This document shows, piece after piece, positions 53,857 through 61,799 of a stretch of 64,000 bases of DNA. Below the pieces are notes generated by a model. It was given only the letters and a program-made list of their open reading frames with translations, searched no databases and was not told the origin of the DNA. Made by a program: the position numbers and the translations under genes. How positions within the stretch are numbered: position 1 is the stretch's first letter; every line of letters starts with the position of its first letter. The DNA lies in the NCBI GenBank assembly GCA_963741755.1, contig CAVUJG010000002.1, positions 1-64,000 of the forward strand. Reading direction: 5' to 3'. The DNA comes from Sva-07 sp963741755. Lineage in GTDB: Bacteria > Actinomycetota > Acidimicrobiia > Acidimicrobiales > Ilumatobacteraceae.

Positions 53857-55410
53857 TCAGATCGAGCGCCCGGCTTCCTGCCAGTACTCGTCCTTCAGGA
53901 GGCGCTTGTAGAGCTTGCCGGTCGGGTGACGGGGGAGTTCGGTTCGGAAGTCGATCGAGCGGGGGCACTTGACGTCGGCCAACTCGGTGCGGCAGAACTG
54001 AATCAGTTCCGAGGCGAGCGCAGCTGCAGCGGCATCGTCGGCAGGCATCTCGACCGGCTGCACGACCGCCTTGACCTCTTCGCCGAAGTCGTCGTTCGGC
54101 ACGCCGAACACCGCCACGTCGATGACCTTGGGGTGGGTGACGAGGACGTTCTCCGCTTCCTGCGGGTAGATGTTCACGCCGCCGGAGATGATCATGTAGG
54201 CCTTGCGATCCGTGAGATACAGGAACCCGTCTGCATCGAGGTAGCCGACGTCACCGAGCGTGCTCCAGCCCTTGGGGTGTCGCGAACCCTTCGTCTTCTC
54301 GGGGTCGTTGTGGTACTCGAACTCGGCGCCACCTTCGAAGTACACCGTGCCCGATTCGCCTTGGGGCACTTCCTCGCCATCCTCGCCGACGATGTGCACC
54401 ACACATCCGATCGGTGATCCGACGGTGCCGGGATGGGCGAGCCAGCCCTCGCTGTTGCAGTACACGAAGCCGTTGCCCTCACTGCCCGCGTAGTACTCGT
54501 GGATCACCGGACCGAACCATTCGATCATCTGCTGTTTCACCGGCACGGGGCACGGAGCAGCCGCATGGATCACGCATTCGAGCGACGAGACGTCGTACGT
54601 CGCCCGAGTCTCCTCGGGCAGCTTGAGCATCCGCACGAACATCGTCGGCACGACCTGGCTGTGGGTGATGTCGTGCTCGTCGACGAGGCGCAGGTAGTCC
54701 TCGGCGTCGAAGTGCTCCATGGCGACGATCGTGGCCCCGAGGCCGTGGACGGCGAGGCAGAAGCGCAGCGGAGCCGCATGGTAGAAGGGCGCAGGAGACA
54801 GGTACCGCTTCGTGTCGTCGACGCCGAAGAGCAGCTGCAGCATCGGCAGCACCGCACCGCTCGTGGCTTCGAGCTCCGTGTTCGGGAACGGGCGCGTGAT
54901 CCCCTTCGGCATGCCGGTGGTGCCGGAGGAATAGAGCATGTCCAGGCCGGCGACCCGGACCTCGTCGAGCGGTTCGGGCGACTGTGCGGCGACGGCGGTC
55001 TCGTAGCTCTCGTAGCCGTCGATCGTGCCGTCGAGCATCAGGCGCAGTTCGACGTTCGGGGTGCTGTCGATGATCTCCGCGGCCTGATCGGCCTTGTACT
55101 TCGAGGTGATGTACGCGCGGGCGCCGCAGTCGTTGATGATGTACTCGAGTTCGTGGCTGGTGAGCCTCGACGAGGCGCACGTGTACACGAGGCCGGCGTA
55201 GTGGCAGCCCCAGACGATCTCGAGGTAGCGATCGTGGTTCTCCATGCACATGGCGATGTGGTCACCTGGCTGGAGGCCGGCAGCGCGAAGCAGACGGCTG
55301 AGCCGGTTGGCTGCGGCATCGAGTTCGGCGAAGGTCTGGGTGAAGCCGGAGCCGGCCATGACGAGAGCCGGCTTGTCGCCGTGAGCGGAGAGGTGTGCGC
55401 CTGGGAACAT
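53857..55410 (-). CDS. Acyl-CoA synthetase (AMP-forming, FadD-type)
   Basis: 517 residues from ATG 55410, with TACGTT seven bases before it. The P-loop is LDMLYSSGTTGMPKGITRPF; the adenylation motif is IHEYYAGSEGNGFVYCNSEG; the hinge and C-terminal lysine are YLTDRKAYMIISGGVNIYPQ and PRHPTGKLYKRLL. It activates a fatty or other carboxylic acid to the acyl-CoA through an acyl-AMP. It is cytosolic. A GDPD gene follows it. An acyl-CoA dehydrogenase lies at 56.8 kb on the other strand, so lipid catabolism genes cluster here. Confidence 0.92.
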   Translation of the reverse strand: MFPGAHLSAHGDKPALVMAGSGFTQTFAELDAAANRLSRLLRAAGLQPGDHIAMCMENHDRYLEIVWGCHYAGLVYTCASSRLTSHELEYIINDCGARAYITSKYKADQAAEIIDSTPNVELRLMLDGTIDGYESYETAVAAQSPEPLDEVRVAGLDMLYSSGTTGMPKGITRPFPNTELEATSGAVLPMLQLLFGVDDTKRYLSPAPFYHAAPLRFCLAVHGLGATIVAMEHFDAEDYLRLVDEHDITHSQVVPTMFVRMLKLPEETRATYDVSSLECVIHAAAPCPVPVKQQMIEWFGPVIHEYYAGSEGNGFVYCNSEGWLAHPGTVGSPIGCVVHIVGEDGEEVPQGESGTVYFEGGAEFEYHNDPEKTKGSRHPKGWSTLGDVGYLDADGFLYLTDRKAYMIISGGVNIYPQEAENVLVTHPKVIDVAVFGVPNDDFGEEVKAVVQPVEMPADDAAAAALASELIQFCRTELADVKCPRSIDFRTELPRHPTGKLYKRLLKDEYWQEAGRSI

Positions 55411-55417
55411 GCGGGGC

Positions 55418-55423
55418 AACGTA
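55418..55423 (-). promoter_or_regulatory. -10 box of the acyl-CoA synthetase
   Basis: TACGTT on the minus strand, seven bases before ATG 55410. Confidence 0.45.
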
Positions 55424-55455
55424 GTCGACCCGGGCCGGCGAGCGCATGGTGGCGG

Positions 55456-55461
55456 TACGGT
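55456..55461 (+). promoter_or_regulatory. -10 box of the SirB1-like gene
   Basis: TACGGT six bases before ATG 55468. The same box occurs at 56763 before the acyl-CoA dehydrogenase. Confidence 0.45.
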
Positions 55462-55467
55462 TCGTTC

Positions 55468-56142
55468 ATGGTCCGAGCCCGTTTCGCCGAGATCATGCAG
55501 ACCGACCGCCAGGGCGTGGCGCTCGATGAGGCGGCGCTGCTGGTCTCGACAGCCATCCAGCCGGGACTCGATGTCGAGCACTGGCTCGGCGTCCTCGACG
55601 GGCTGGCTGCAGGTTGTCCGTCGGCCACCGCCGATGGCGTGGCGCGCCATCTGTTCACCGACGAGAACTTCGTCGGCAACCGAAGCGCCTACTACGACTG
55701 GCGCAATTCGTGCCTCGATCGGGTGATCGCCACCCGCACCGGGATCCCGATCAGCCTGTCGGTGCTGATGATCGAGGTGGCTCGGCGTGTCGGCGTCGAC
55801 CTCGTCGGTGTCGGGATGCCGGCGCATTTCCTCGTTCGGGCCGCCGATGATCCTGACGCGTTCTTCGATCCGTTCGACGGCGGTCGACGGCTCGACCGAA
55901 TCGGCGCCCGAACCCTGTTCGAGCAGGTCACCGGCGCACAGGTGGCGTGGAGCGAGCAGTACCTCGACCCGACTCCGAACCGCGACATCGTGATCCGGAT
56001 GCTCAACAACCTCAAGAGCGTGTTCGCCGGACGGTCCGACGCCGTGCGTCTGGCGATCGTGATGGACCTCCGCGCCGCAGTTCCCGAACTCGCCGAACTC
56101 GAGGCCGCCGAGATCACCGCCACCTCCGCCATCTTCAACTGA
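55468..56142 (+). CDS. SirB1/transglutaminase-like family protein
   Basis: 224 residues. The segment NFVGNRSAYYDWRNSCLDRV followed by IATRTGIPISLSVLMIEVAR, then GVDLVGVGMPAHFLVR and FFDPFDGGRRL, are the conserved blocks of the SirB1 N-terminal (transglutaminase-like 2) family. In E. coli and others such proteins are found near protein-methyltransferase and heme/ketoacid genes, but their activity is unproved. The C-terminal tetratricopeptide part of longer members is mostly missing here. It is followed by a REP-like hairpin. Confidence 0.8.
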   Translation: MVRARFAEIMQTDRQGVALDEAALLVSTAIQPGLDVEHWLGVLDGLAAGCPSATADGVARHLFTDENFVGNRSAYYDWRNSCLDRVIATRTGIPISLSVLMIEVARRVGVDLVGVGMPAHFLVRAADDPDAFFDPFDGGRRLDRIGARTLFEQVTGAQVAWSEQYLDPTPNRDIVIRMLNNLKSVFAGRSDAVRLAIVMDLRAAVPELAELEAAEITATSAIFN

Positions 56143-56179
56143 CGATTACAACAGGGGTCAGACCCGCGATGTAATCGTC
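56141..56179. repeat. Nested-dyad REP-like element with ggggtcagaccc core
   Basis: Outer arms GACGATTACA (56141-56150) and its exact reverse complement (56170-56179) enclose the small dyad GGGTC-A-GACCC. The ggggtcagaccc core is widespread as a REP sequence mobilised by RAYT-type (Y1) transposases in other bacteria. The first arm overlaps the stop codon of the SirB1-like gene, so it may double as a terminator. Confidence 0.6.
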
Positions 56180-56204
56180 GCATCGGCGACGCCAGACTGA
56201 GTCG

Positions 56205-56759
56205 ATGATCGATCGCGACATCAAGCAGTGCCTCGGCCAGATGATCAAAGGGGTCCAGGTGATCGGTGCCGCCCACGACGGAGTTCGTCGGGCCTACACC
56301 AGCCACTGGTTCGAGCAGGTGAGCTTCGAGGAGCCGATCGTGATGGCCAGCGTGTCACCGAAGCACGACACGTATCCGCTGATGGTCGCTGCAGGACGGT
56401 TCGCCGTGAGCATCCTGGCTGCCGACCAGATCGTCGAAGGGCAGTACTTCAGCTATCCAGGCCGCAAGTTCCGCTATGTCGCCGAGGAGTACCTGACCGA
56501 TTGGCCGAACAGCGATCACGTGCTGGCGGTCGTGCCCAACTCGATCGCCTGGCTGCACTGCGAGATCTTCGACCGGGTGACGATGGCCGACCACGAGCTG
56601 TTGTTCGCCCGGGTCGTCGAAGTGGAACCCGGGCGCCTGAAGGAGCCGCCGCTGCTCTACTCGAGTCGACTCGGTTGGCGGGTCACGGGCGACAAGGCAC
56701 GCGAACCGGGCGTCAGCATTCGCGACCAGTTGCTCGACAGGATTCCGGCCGACGACTGA
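56205..56759 (+). CDS. Flavin reductase-family protein
   Basis: 184 residues. The split-barrel FMN-binding pattern is AYTSHWFEQVSFEEPIVMAS then MVAAGRFAVSILAADQIVEG and WLHCEIFDRVTMADHELLFA. Such proteins reduce flavin with NAD(P)H for a partner oxygenase or bind FMN themselves. No partner oxygenase is adjacent; the LLM enzymes lie 5-8 kb away. A CAGACT -10-like box lies six bases before the ATG, and the acyl-CoA dehydrogenase gene follows after 16 bases. Confidence 0.82.
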   Translation: MIDRDIKQCLGQMIKGVQVIGAAHDGVRRAYTSHWFEQVSFEEPIVMASVSPKHDTYPLMVAAGRFAVSILAADQIVEGQYFSYPGRKFRYVAEEYLTDWPNSDHVLAVVPNSIAWLHCEIFDRVTMADHELLFARVVEVEPGRLKEPPLLYSSRLGWRVTGDKAREPGVSIRDQLLDRIPADD

Positions 56760-56762
56760 AAG

Positions 56763-56768
56763 TACGGT
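56763..56768 (+). promoter_or_regulatory. -10 box of the acyl-CoA dehydrogenase
   Basis: TACGGT seven bases before ATG 56776. It supports this start instead of GTG 56767, which would lie inside the box. Confidence 0.45.
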
Positions 56769-56775
56769 GCCGGAC

Positions 56776-57987
56776 ATGACGATGACCGACAGCAGCACCG
56801 AACTGAACGCCGATGAACAGCGCGTCAGCGACCTCGTCGACGAACTCCTCTCCGCCTTCCCGCCGAAGACAACCGACCCCAAGGAGTTCCTCGGGCAACA
56901 GTTCGATCGTGGTCTCGCGTGGGTCCACTTTCCCGAAGGCCACGGTGGCCTCGGGCTCAACCCGAAGCTGCAGAAGCTGATCAACGAGCGCGTCTACGCC
57001 GCTGGAGCGCCGAACCCGATGTATCGCAACCCGATCGGCCATGGCATGACGGGCCCGACCGTGGTGGCGTGGGGGAGCGACGACCAGAAGCAGCGCTACC
57101 TCCGACCACTGTTCACCGGCGAGGAGATCTGGTGCCAGCTGTTCTCAGAGCCCGGCTCCGGATCAGACTTCGCCGGCCTGTCGTCGACCGGCGTGCAGGA
57201 CGGCGAGGAGTGGATCGTCAATGGCCAGAAGGTCTGGACCACGCTGGCCCACCTCTCGAAGTGGGGGCTCCTGGTCGTGCGCACCGATCCGAACGCTGTG
57301 AAGCACGCCGGGCTGACGGCGTTCGTGGTCGACATGGAGGATCCGACCGTCGAAATCCGACCGCTGCGTCAGATGACCGGCGAGGCCGAGTTCAACGAGG
57401 TGTTCTTCTCCGATACGCGCATCCCCACCGACGAGATGCTCGGCGGTCCTGGCGATGGCTGGCGGGTGTCGTTGACGACGCTGATGAACGAGCGGGTTTC
57501 GATCGGCGGCACGATCCCCGCACGCGGGTCGGGCACGATCTCGGCGCTCGTGCAGACCTGGCAGTCGCTCCCGGCGTCGGCGAAGGGCGAAGCCGCACGT
57601 GACGAGGTGATGAAGCTGTGGGCGCGTGCCGAGGTGCTCCGTCTCACGAACATCCGGGCGAACCAGAATCGCAAGATGGGTGACCCAGGGCCGGAAGGCT
57701 CGATCGGCAAGATGGCGTCGGCCGACCTCAACAAGGACATCTACGACGAGGTCATCAACCTGATGGGCGCCGACGGCCTGTTGTACGGCAGCTACGAGAT
57801 GATCCGCCCCGAGACGGCGATGGGCTCGGACACCCTGCAGAAGGCGTTCCTGCGTAGCCGGGCGAACTCGATCGAGGGTGGCACGACCGAGGTGATGAAG
57901 AACATCCTCGGCGAACGCGTGCTCGGTCTGCCCGGCGACATCCGCGTCGACCGCGACAAGCCCTGGTCAGAGGTCCCGCGCAGCTGA
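56776..57987 (+). CDS. Acyl-CoA dehydrogenase family protein
   Basis: 403 residues from ATG 56776. Family motifs are VHFPEGHGGLGLNPKL, LFSEPGSGSDFAGLSSTGVQ (FAD/substrate pocket), WIVNGQKVWTTLAHLSKWGL and the C-terminal SIEGGTTEVMKNILGERVLG. It oxidises acyl-CoA substrates with FAD and passes electrons to electron-transfer flavoprotein. It is unrelated in sequence to the broken dehydrogenase at 1.8-2.9 kb. The catalytic-base position shows no typical Glu in the GGYG-type loop, which is common in actinobacterial FadE subfamilies. Confidence 0.9.
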   Translation: MTMTDSSTELNADEQRVSDLVDELLSAFPPKTTDPKEFLGQQFDRGLAWVHFPEGHGGLGLNPKLQKLINERVYAAGAPNPMYRNPIGHGMTGPTVVAWGSDDQKQRYLRPLFTGEEIWCQLFSEPGSGSDFAGLSSTGVQDGEEWIVNGQKVWTTLAHLSKWGLLVVRTDPNAVKHAGLTAFVVDMEDPTVEIRPLRQMTGEAEFNEVFFSDTRIPTDEMLGGPGDGWRVSLTTLMNERVSIGGTIPARGSGTISALVQTWQSLPASAKGEAARDEVMKLWARAEVLRLTNIRANQNRKMGDPGPEGSIGKMASADLNKDIYDEVINLMGADGLLYGSYEMIRPETAMGSDTLQKAFLRSRANSIEGGTTEVMKNILGERVLGLPGDIRVDRDKPWSEVPRS

Positions 57988-57988
57988 G

Positions 57989-58411
57989 TCAGTCGGCCGA
58001 CTCGAGCCGCTTGACCATCCACAAGGCGTCGCTGCCCGACGGGAAGTCCTCGATGCGGGCGACGACTTCGTAGCCGAGCCGGCTGTACAGCTGGTGTGGT
58101 TGGAAGGAGTGAGCAAAGATCACGATTGTCGTACATCCCCGCGCACGCGCCTCATCTTCGGCGGCGCGCATCAGTGCGCTTCCGAGTCCCGCGCCGCGCC
58201 GATCGTCGGCGACCCAGAGGTTCTGCAGTTCACAGCAGTCGCCCCACGTCCAGCCGGTCACTCCAGCGCAGACCCGGCCGCCCTCGCGAGCGAACACGGC
58301 CAGGTCGTTGTCGGGCGGGAGCCGGGTCGCCGTGCTCGCCGCCCGGCGGACACCGACTTCGATGAGATCGAGGTCATCGGGGTCGGGATCGAACTCGACC
58401 GAGATGTCCAC
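57989..58411 (-). CDS. GNAT-family N-acetyltransferase
   Basis: 140 residues, GTG 58411. The acetyl-CoA motif A is LWVADDRRGAGLGSALMRAA, with ELQNLWV before it and YSRLGYEVVARIED at the end. The substrate is unknown. It starts 11 bases after the stop of the SnoaL-like gene, so the three small genes from 59132 to 57989 probably form one operon. Confidence 0.85.
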   Translation of the reverse strand: MDISVEFDPDPDDLDLIEVGVRRAASTATRLPPDNDLAVFAREGGRVCAGVTGWTWGDCCELQNLWVADDRRGAGLGSALMRAAEDEARARGCTTIVIFAHSFQPHQLYSRLGYEVVARIEDFPSGSDALWMVKRLESAD

Positions 58412-58422
58412 GACGTCGGCTG

Positions 58423-58833
58423 TCAGCCGATGAGCTGTTCGAGGAATGCGAGGTCGTCGAAGTAGGTGCGCACGGCACGGATCTTGTCGCCGGAGTACTC
58501 GGCGATGCTGACCCCACCCATGTAGACGTGTGCCCCCGTGGCATCGATCCAGTTCTCGTCGTCGAACGCCAGACGCCCGGTGTGGTCGGCGTCGAGCCGC
58601 CATTCCGCCACGACTTTGTTCCCGATCTCGTCGATGCTGCGCACGGTGACCGCCTGGTTGCTGAAGGCCTCTTCGCGATCGCCGAACGCCTCGGTCACCT
58701 CGGCCAGCGAGGTGGCGTACATGTTCGGTGACCACACCTCGGCATCATCGGTGAACAGTTCGCCGAGGTCATCGGTCCCCGCTCCGAAGGCGACGATCAA
58801 CGCACGCAAGAGCGCGTCCTGTCGCGCGCTCAT
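58423..58833 (-). CDS. SnoaL/NTF2-like domain protein
   Basis: 136 residues with the NTF2-like cone fold pattern: LRALIVAFGAGTDDLGELFT followed by DDAEVWSPN, then KVVAEWRLDADHTGRL and GGVSIAEYSGDKIRAVRTYF. Members are small-molecule isomerases, hydrolases or binding proteins. Its ATG overlaps the stop of the SHOCT gene upstream by 4 bases (ATGA), so translation is coupled. No specific ligand can be given. Confidence 0.8.
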   Translation of the reverse strand: MSARQDALLRALIVAFGAGTDDLGELFTDDAEVWSPNMYATSLAEVTEAFGDREEAFSNQAVTVRSIDEIGNKVVAEWRLDADHTGRLAFDDENWIDATGAHVYMGGVSIAEYSGDKIRAVRTYFDDLAFLEQLIG

Positions 58834-59132
58834 GCCCCGAGCACCTTTGCCTTGGCGGCGGCGAATTCGTCATCGGTCAGCACCCCGGACGAGTGGAGCT
58901 GGGCGAGATGCTCGATTTCGTCGGCAGGGTCGGCAGGAGGTGGGGCGTACGCCGTCTCGGCAGGCGCTTGGGCATACGCCGGTTCCTCGGCATATGCCGG
59001 CTCGGCGTACCCGCCGTCGGCCGGCGCGTCGTAGGCGGCTGCCTCCTGCTCGCCGCGCTTGACCCCTTCGTGGTGAGCGATCGCTCCGACCGCCACCATC
59101 CTTCTCCTGCGTTGGCGCCTTCTCATTCCCAT
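58830..59132 (-). CDS. SHOCT-domain small protein
   Basis: 100 residues starting at ATG 59132 after GAGGAGTT. The N-terminus is very basic (MGMRRRQRRRRM), the middle is a low-complexity repeat of Ala/Tyr/Glu/Pro (YAEPAYAEEPAYAQAPAETA), and the last 33 residues are a SHOCT domain (IEHLAQLHSSGVLTDDEFAA followed by AKAKVL), which usually oligomerises or binds nucleic acids or membranes. The role is unknown. It is the first gene of the three-gene operon. Confidence 0.75.
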   Translation of the reverse strand: MGMRRRQRRRRMVAVGAIAHHEGVKRGEQEAAAYDAPADGGYAEPAYAEEPAYAQAPAETAYAPPPADPADEIEHLAQLHSSGVLTDDEFAAAKAKVLGA

Positions 59133-59253
59133 GGGAACTCCTCGTGATGTCGTGTGTGGGCGATCTTCGCCCGGTCATCCATACTGACGCCGACGCGACC
59201 CGGGGACATCACCCGGAAGGGACGAAGTCGTCAGGTAGGGCCAGTGTCGCGGC

Positions 59254-60312
59254 TCACGGGCTGGCGAGGCCGGCGAGGACGTCGCTGGCGCCGAGTGTGC
59301 GGTCGTCCATCGCCGGGCGGTCGAGCATCCTGCCGCCGAGCAGCGCGGTCGCCGCCGTCTCGATCGAGGTCTGCAGCTCTCGGATGTTGCGTGGGGGAGG
59401 AAAGTACTCGTCCTCCTCGGTGACGTCGACCAATTCGACCCCGTTGCGAGGGTTGAGGAAGTCGAGGACGGCATCGACGAGTTCCTCGGGCGCCGAAGCA
59501 CCGGCGGTCACGCCGACGATGCCCGTCAGGTCATGGGGGAGCTCCGCAACGTCGTTGATTCGATAGACCCGAGCGCACCCCTCCTCAACGGCCAGCTGTT
59601 CCAGCGCCCGAGTATTCGATGAATTCGCAGAACCGATCACGACGACGACGTCGCAGCGATGCGCCAGCTCCATCAGCGCGGCCTGACGGTTGGTGGTCGC
59701 AAAGCAGAGGTCGCTACGTCCCGGCGTCCAGACATCGGGGAATCGCTCCTTCACGCGCACGGCCACACCTTCCCAGTCGCGGTGCGACAGCGTGGTCTGG
59801 GCGAGCAGGGCAACGGGCTGATCGGATGGCTCGAGCTGGTCGACCTCTTCGACCGATTCGACGCGGTCGATCGAGTTCGGAGCGACGGCCATCGTGCCGA
59901 TTGCCTCCTCGTGGCCCTGGTGGCCGACGTAGACGATCCGGTAGCCCTTGCCGGCACGCACCTTGACCTCGTGATGGACCTTGGTGACGAGCGGGCAGAC
60001 CGAGTCGACCACGTACGACCCTCGGCTGCGGGCGGCCTCGACGACTTCGGGGGCCGAACCGTGCGCCGACAGCATGATCGGGCTCCCGACGGGCACCTCG
60101 GCGATGTCGTCGACGAACACGACTCCCTGGTCGGTGAATCGGTCGACCACGAGCTTGTTGTGGACGATCTCGTGGTAGCAGTACACCGGCGCCGGGAACG
60201 TCCGGACCATCCAGGCCAACGCCTTGATGGCCATCTCGACACCGGCACAGAACCCACGGGGCTGGGCGAGCAGCACGTGGTCGACGCCGGAGTCGCTTGC
60301 GGTGGGTGACAT
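59254..60312 (-). CDS. ispH: 4-hydroxy-3-methylbut-2-enyl diphosphate reductase
   Basis: 352 residues from ATG 60312. The three cluster cysteines are in LLAQPRGFCAGVEMAIKAL, SYVVDSVCPLVTKVHHEV and DLCFATTNRQAALMELA; the substrate loops YHEIVHNK and IVYVGHQGHEEAIGTM are also present. It makes IPP and DMAPP in the MEP pathway, which also feeds the polyprenyl carriers of the envelope locus. TAGCCT lies eight bases before the start, making the mRNA leaderless. It is divergent from the DUF512 gene. Confidence 0.95.
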   Translation of the reverse strand: MSPTASDSGVDHVLLAQPRGFCAGVEMAIKALAWMVRTFPAPVYCYHEIVHNKLVVDRFTDQGVVFVDDIAEVPVGSPIMLSAHGSAPEVVEAARSRGSYVVDSVCPLVTKVHHEVKVRAGKGYRIVYVGHQGHEEAIGTMAVAPNSIDRVESVEEVDQLEPSDQPVALLAQTTLSHRDWEGVAVRVKERFPDVWTPGRSDLCFATTNRQAALMELAHRCDVVVVIGSANSSNTRALEQLAVEEGCARVYRINDVAELPHDLTGIVGVTAGASAPEELVDAVLDFLNPRNGVELVDVTEEDEYFPPPRNIRELQTSIETAATALLGGRMLDRPAMDDRTLGASDVLAGLASP

Positions 60313-60320
60313 CCGGTCCC

Positions 60321-60326
60321 AGGCTA
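60321..60326 (-). promoter_or_regulatory. -10 box of ispH
   Basis: TAGCCT on the minus strand, eight bases before ATG 60312. The same hexamer at 60345 serves the divergent DUF512 gene. Confidence 0.55.
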
Positions 60327-60344
60327 CCCGCCGTGCCCCGCCGG

Positions 60345-60350
60345 TAGCCT
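60345..60350 (+). promoter_or_regulatory. -10 box of the DUF512 gene
   Basis: TAGCCT nine bases before ATG 60360, a mirror of the ispH box within a 47-base divergent region. Confidence 0.5.
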
Positions 60351-60359
60351 GACGAACCC

Positions 60360-61799
60360 ATGTCCGACACCGCCCACATCGAGCGCGCGGCACCGTCGGG
60401 TTCGCTCGCGCCCGTGGTCGTGGCGGTGACACCACGATCGCCCGCATCACTGGCCGGTGTCCAGGCTGGCGACGAGATCGTGCGGATCAACGGCGAGGTG
60501 CCTCGGGACATCATCGAATGGCAGCTCGCCGCCGACGAAGCCGACGTCGAACTCGACGTGCAGCGCGGCGGTCTCGATCTGGCGTTCTCGATCGAGAAGC
60601 GTGCAGGCGAGTCGCTCGGCGTCGACGTGTCGAGCGCCGTGTTCGACCGGGTTCGCACCTGTGACAACCACTGCGAGTTCTGTTTCATCTACCAGCTGCC
60701 CAAAGGCATGCGCCGCAGTCTCTACTTGAAGGACGACGACTACCGCCTGTCGTTCCTGTACGGCAACTTCACCACGCTCACCCGTTTCACCGAGGCCGAT
60801 CTCGAACGCGTGATCACCGAGCGGCTCTCGCCGCTGCACGTCAGCATCCACTCCACCGACCCTGACGTCCGCAGCCAGATGCTGAAGAACCCCCGGGGCG
60901 CGATGAGTCTGCGCTGGCTGCGAGCGCTGCTCGACCACGACATCGCCGTGCGCGGTCAGATCGTCGTGTGCCCCGGCGTCAACGATGGCGCCGTGCTCGC
61001 CGACACGATGGCCGGCATCCTCGATCGATTCCCCGAACTCGAGTCGGTCGCCGTGGTGCCGCTCGGGATCTCCAAGTTCAACGGCGAGGACGCGATGCGA
61101 CTGCACACTGTCGCCGAAGCTCGCGCCGTGGTCGACATCGTCGACGACTGGCAGGACGTCTTTCAGGCCACCCTCGGCAAGCGCATGGTCTATGCAGCCG
61201 ACGAGTACTACCTGATGGCCGAGCGACCGTTCCCACCGGCCGATCGCTACGACGGATTCCCGATGCACGAGGACGGCATCGGTATGGCCCGCACCTTCGA
61301 GGCGGAATTCCACGGCCGTGCCGACGAGGCAACCGGCGTCCGTCGCGGCTTCTTCGCCGCGGTCGATGCGCCGCCGAACCCCGCTGCATACACCGGGCTG
61401 CGCACCAGCACGCCGTGCAGCACAGGCGCCTCCGGCGACATCGCCGCCATCTCGCTTCGCCCGCGTCGTAACGCACCGATCGGTGTGTTGACCGGCGAGC
61501 TCGGCGCTCCCGTGATCTCGCCGCTGATCGACTCGCTCGGTCGCGACGACATTCGTGTGATCGCCGTGCGCAACGACTTCTTCGGCGGCAACACCGGCGT
61601 CACGGGGCTCTTGACGGGTGACGACGTGAGCCGGGCCCTCGCCGCCGAACCGCAAGGCCATCGGTACCTGCTGCCTGATGTGTGCTTGTCGGACGAGGGA
61701 CGATTCCTCGACGGCCTGACCGTCGCCGACCTTCCCCGGGTCGTGGAGATCATCGAAACTGACGGCATCGCACTGCGTGCCGCATTGGAGCCAACGTGA
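60360..61799 (+). CDS. DUF512/PDZ radical-SAM protein
   Basis: 479 residues. Residues ~18-80 form a PDZ domain (ITPRSPAS-like VTPRSPASLAGVQAGDEIVR followed by INGEVPRD). Residues 101-108 hold CDNHCEFC, a CxxxCxxC radical-SAM-type cluster site, then FIYQLPKGMRRSLYLKDDDY followed by RLSFLYGNFTTLT, the DUF512 core. The C-terminal DUF512 part has GNTGVTGLLTGDDV. Members are universal in Firmicutes, cyanobacteria and actinobacteria and usually sit next to der, as here (4-base overlap), but their reaction is unknown. A role in ribosome or GTPase maturation is inference from location. Confidence 0.88.
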   Translation: MSDTAHIERAAPSGSLAPVVVAVTPRSPASLAGVQAGDEIVRINGEVPRDIIEWQLAADEADVELDVQRGGLDLAFSIEKRAGESLGVDVSSAVFDRVRTCDNHCEFCFIYQLPKGMRRSLYLKDDDYRLSFLYGNFTTLTRFTEADLERVITERLSPLHVSIHSTDPDVRSQMLKNPRGAMSLRWLRALLDHDIAVRGQIVVCPGVNDGAVLADTMAGILDRFPELESVAVVPLGISKFNGEDAMRLHTVAEARAVVDIVDDWQDVFQATLGKRMVYAADEYYLMAERPFPPADRYDGFPMHEDGIGMARTFEAEFHGRADEATGVRRGFFAAVDAPPNPAAYTGLRTSTPCSTGASGDIAAISLRPRRNAPIGVLTGELGAPVISPLIDSLGRDDIRVIAVRNDFFGGNTGVTGLLTGDDVSRALAAEPQGHRYLLPDVCLSDEGRFLDGLTVADLPRVVEIIETDGIALRAALEPT

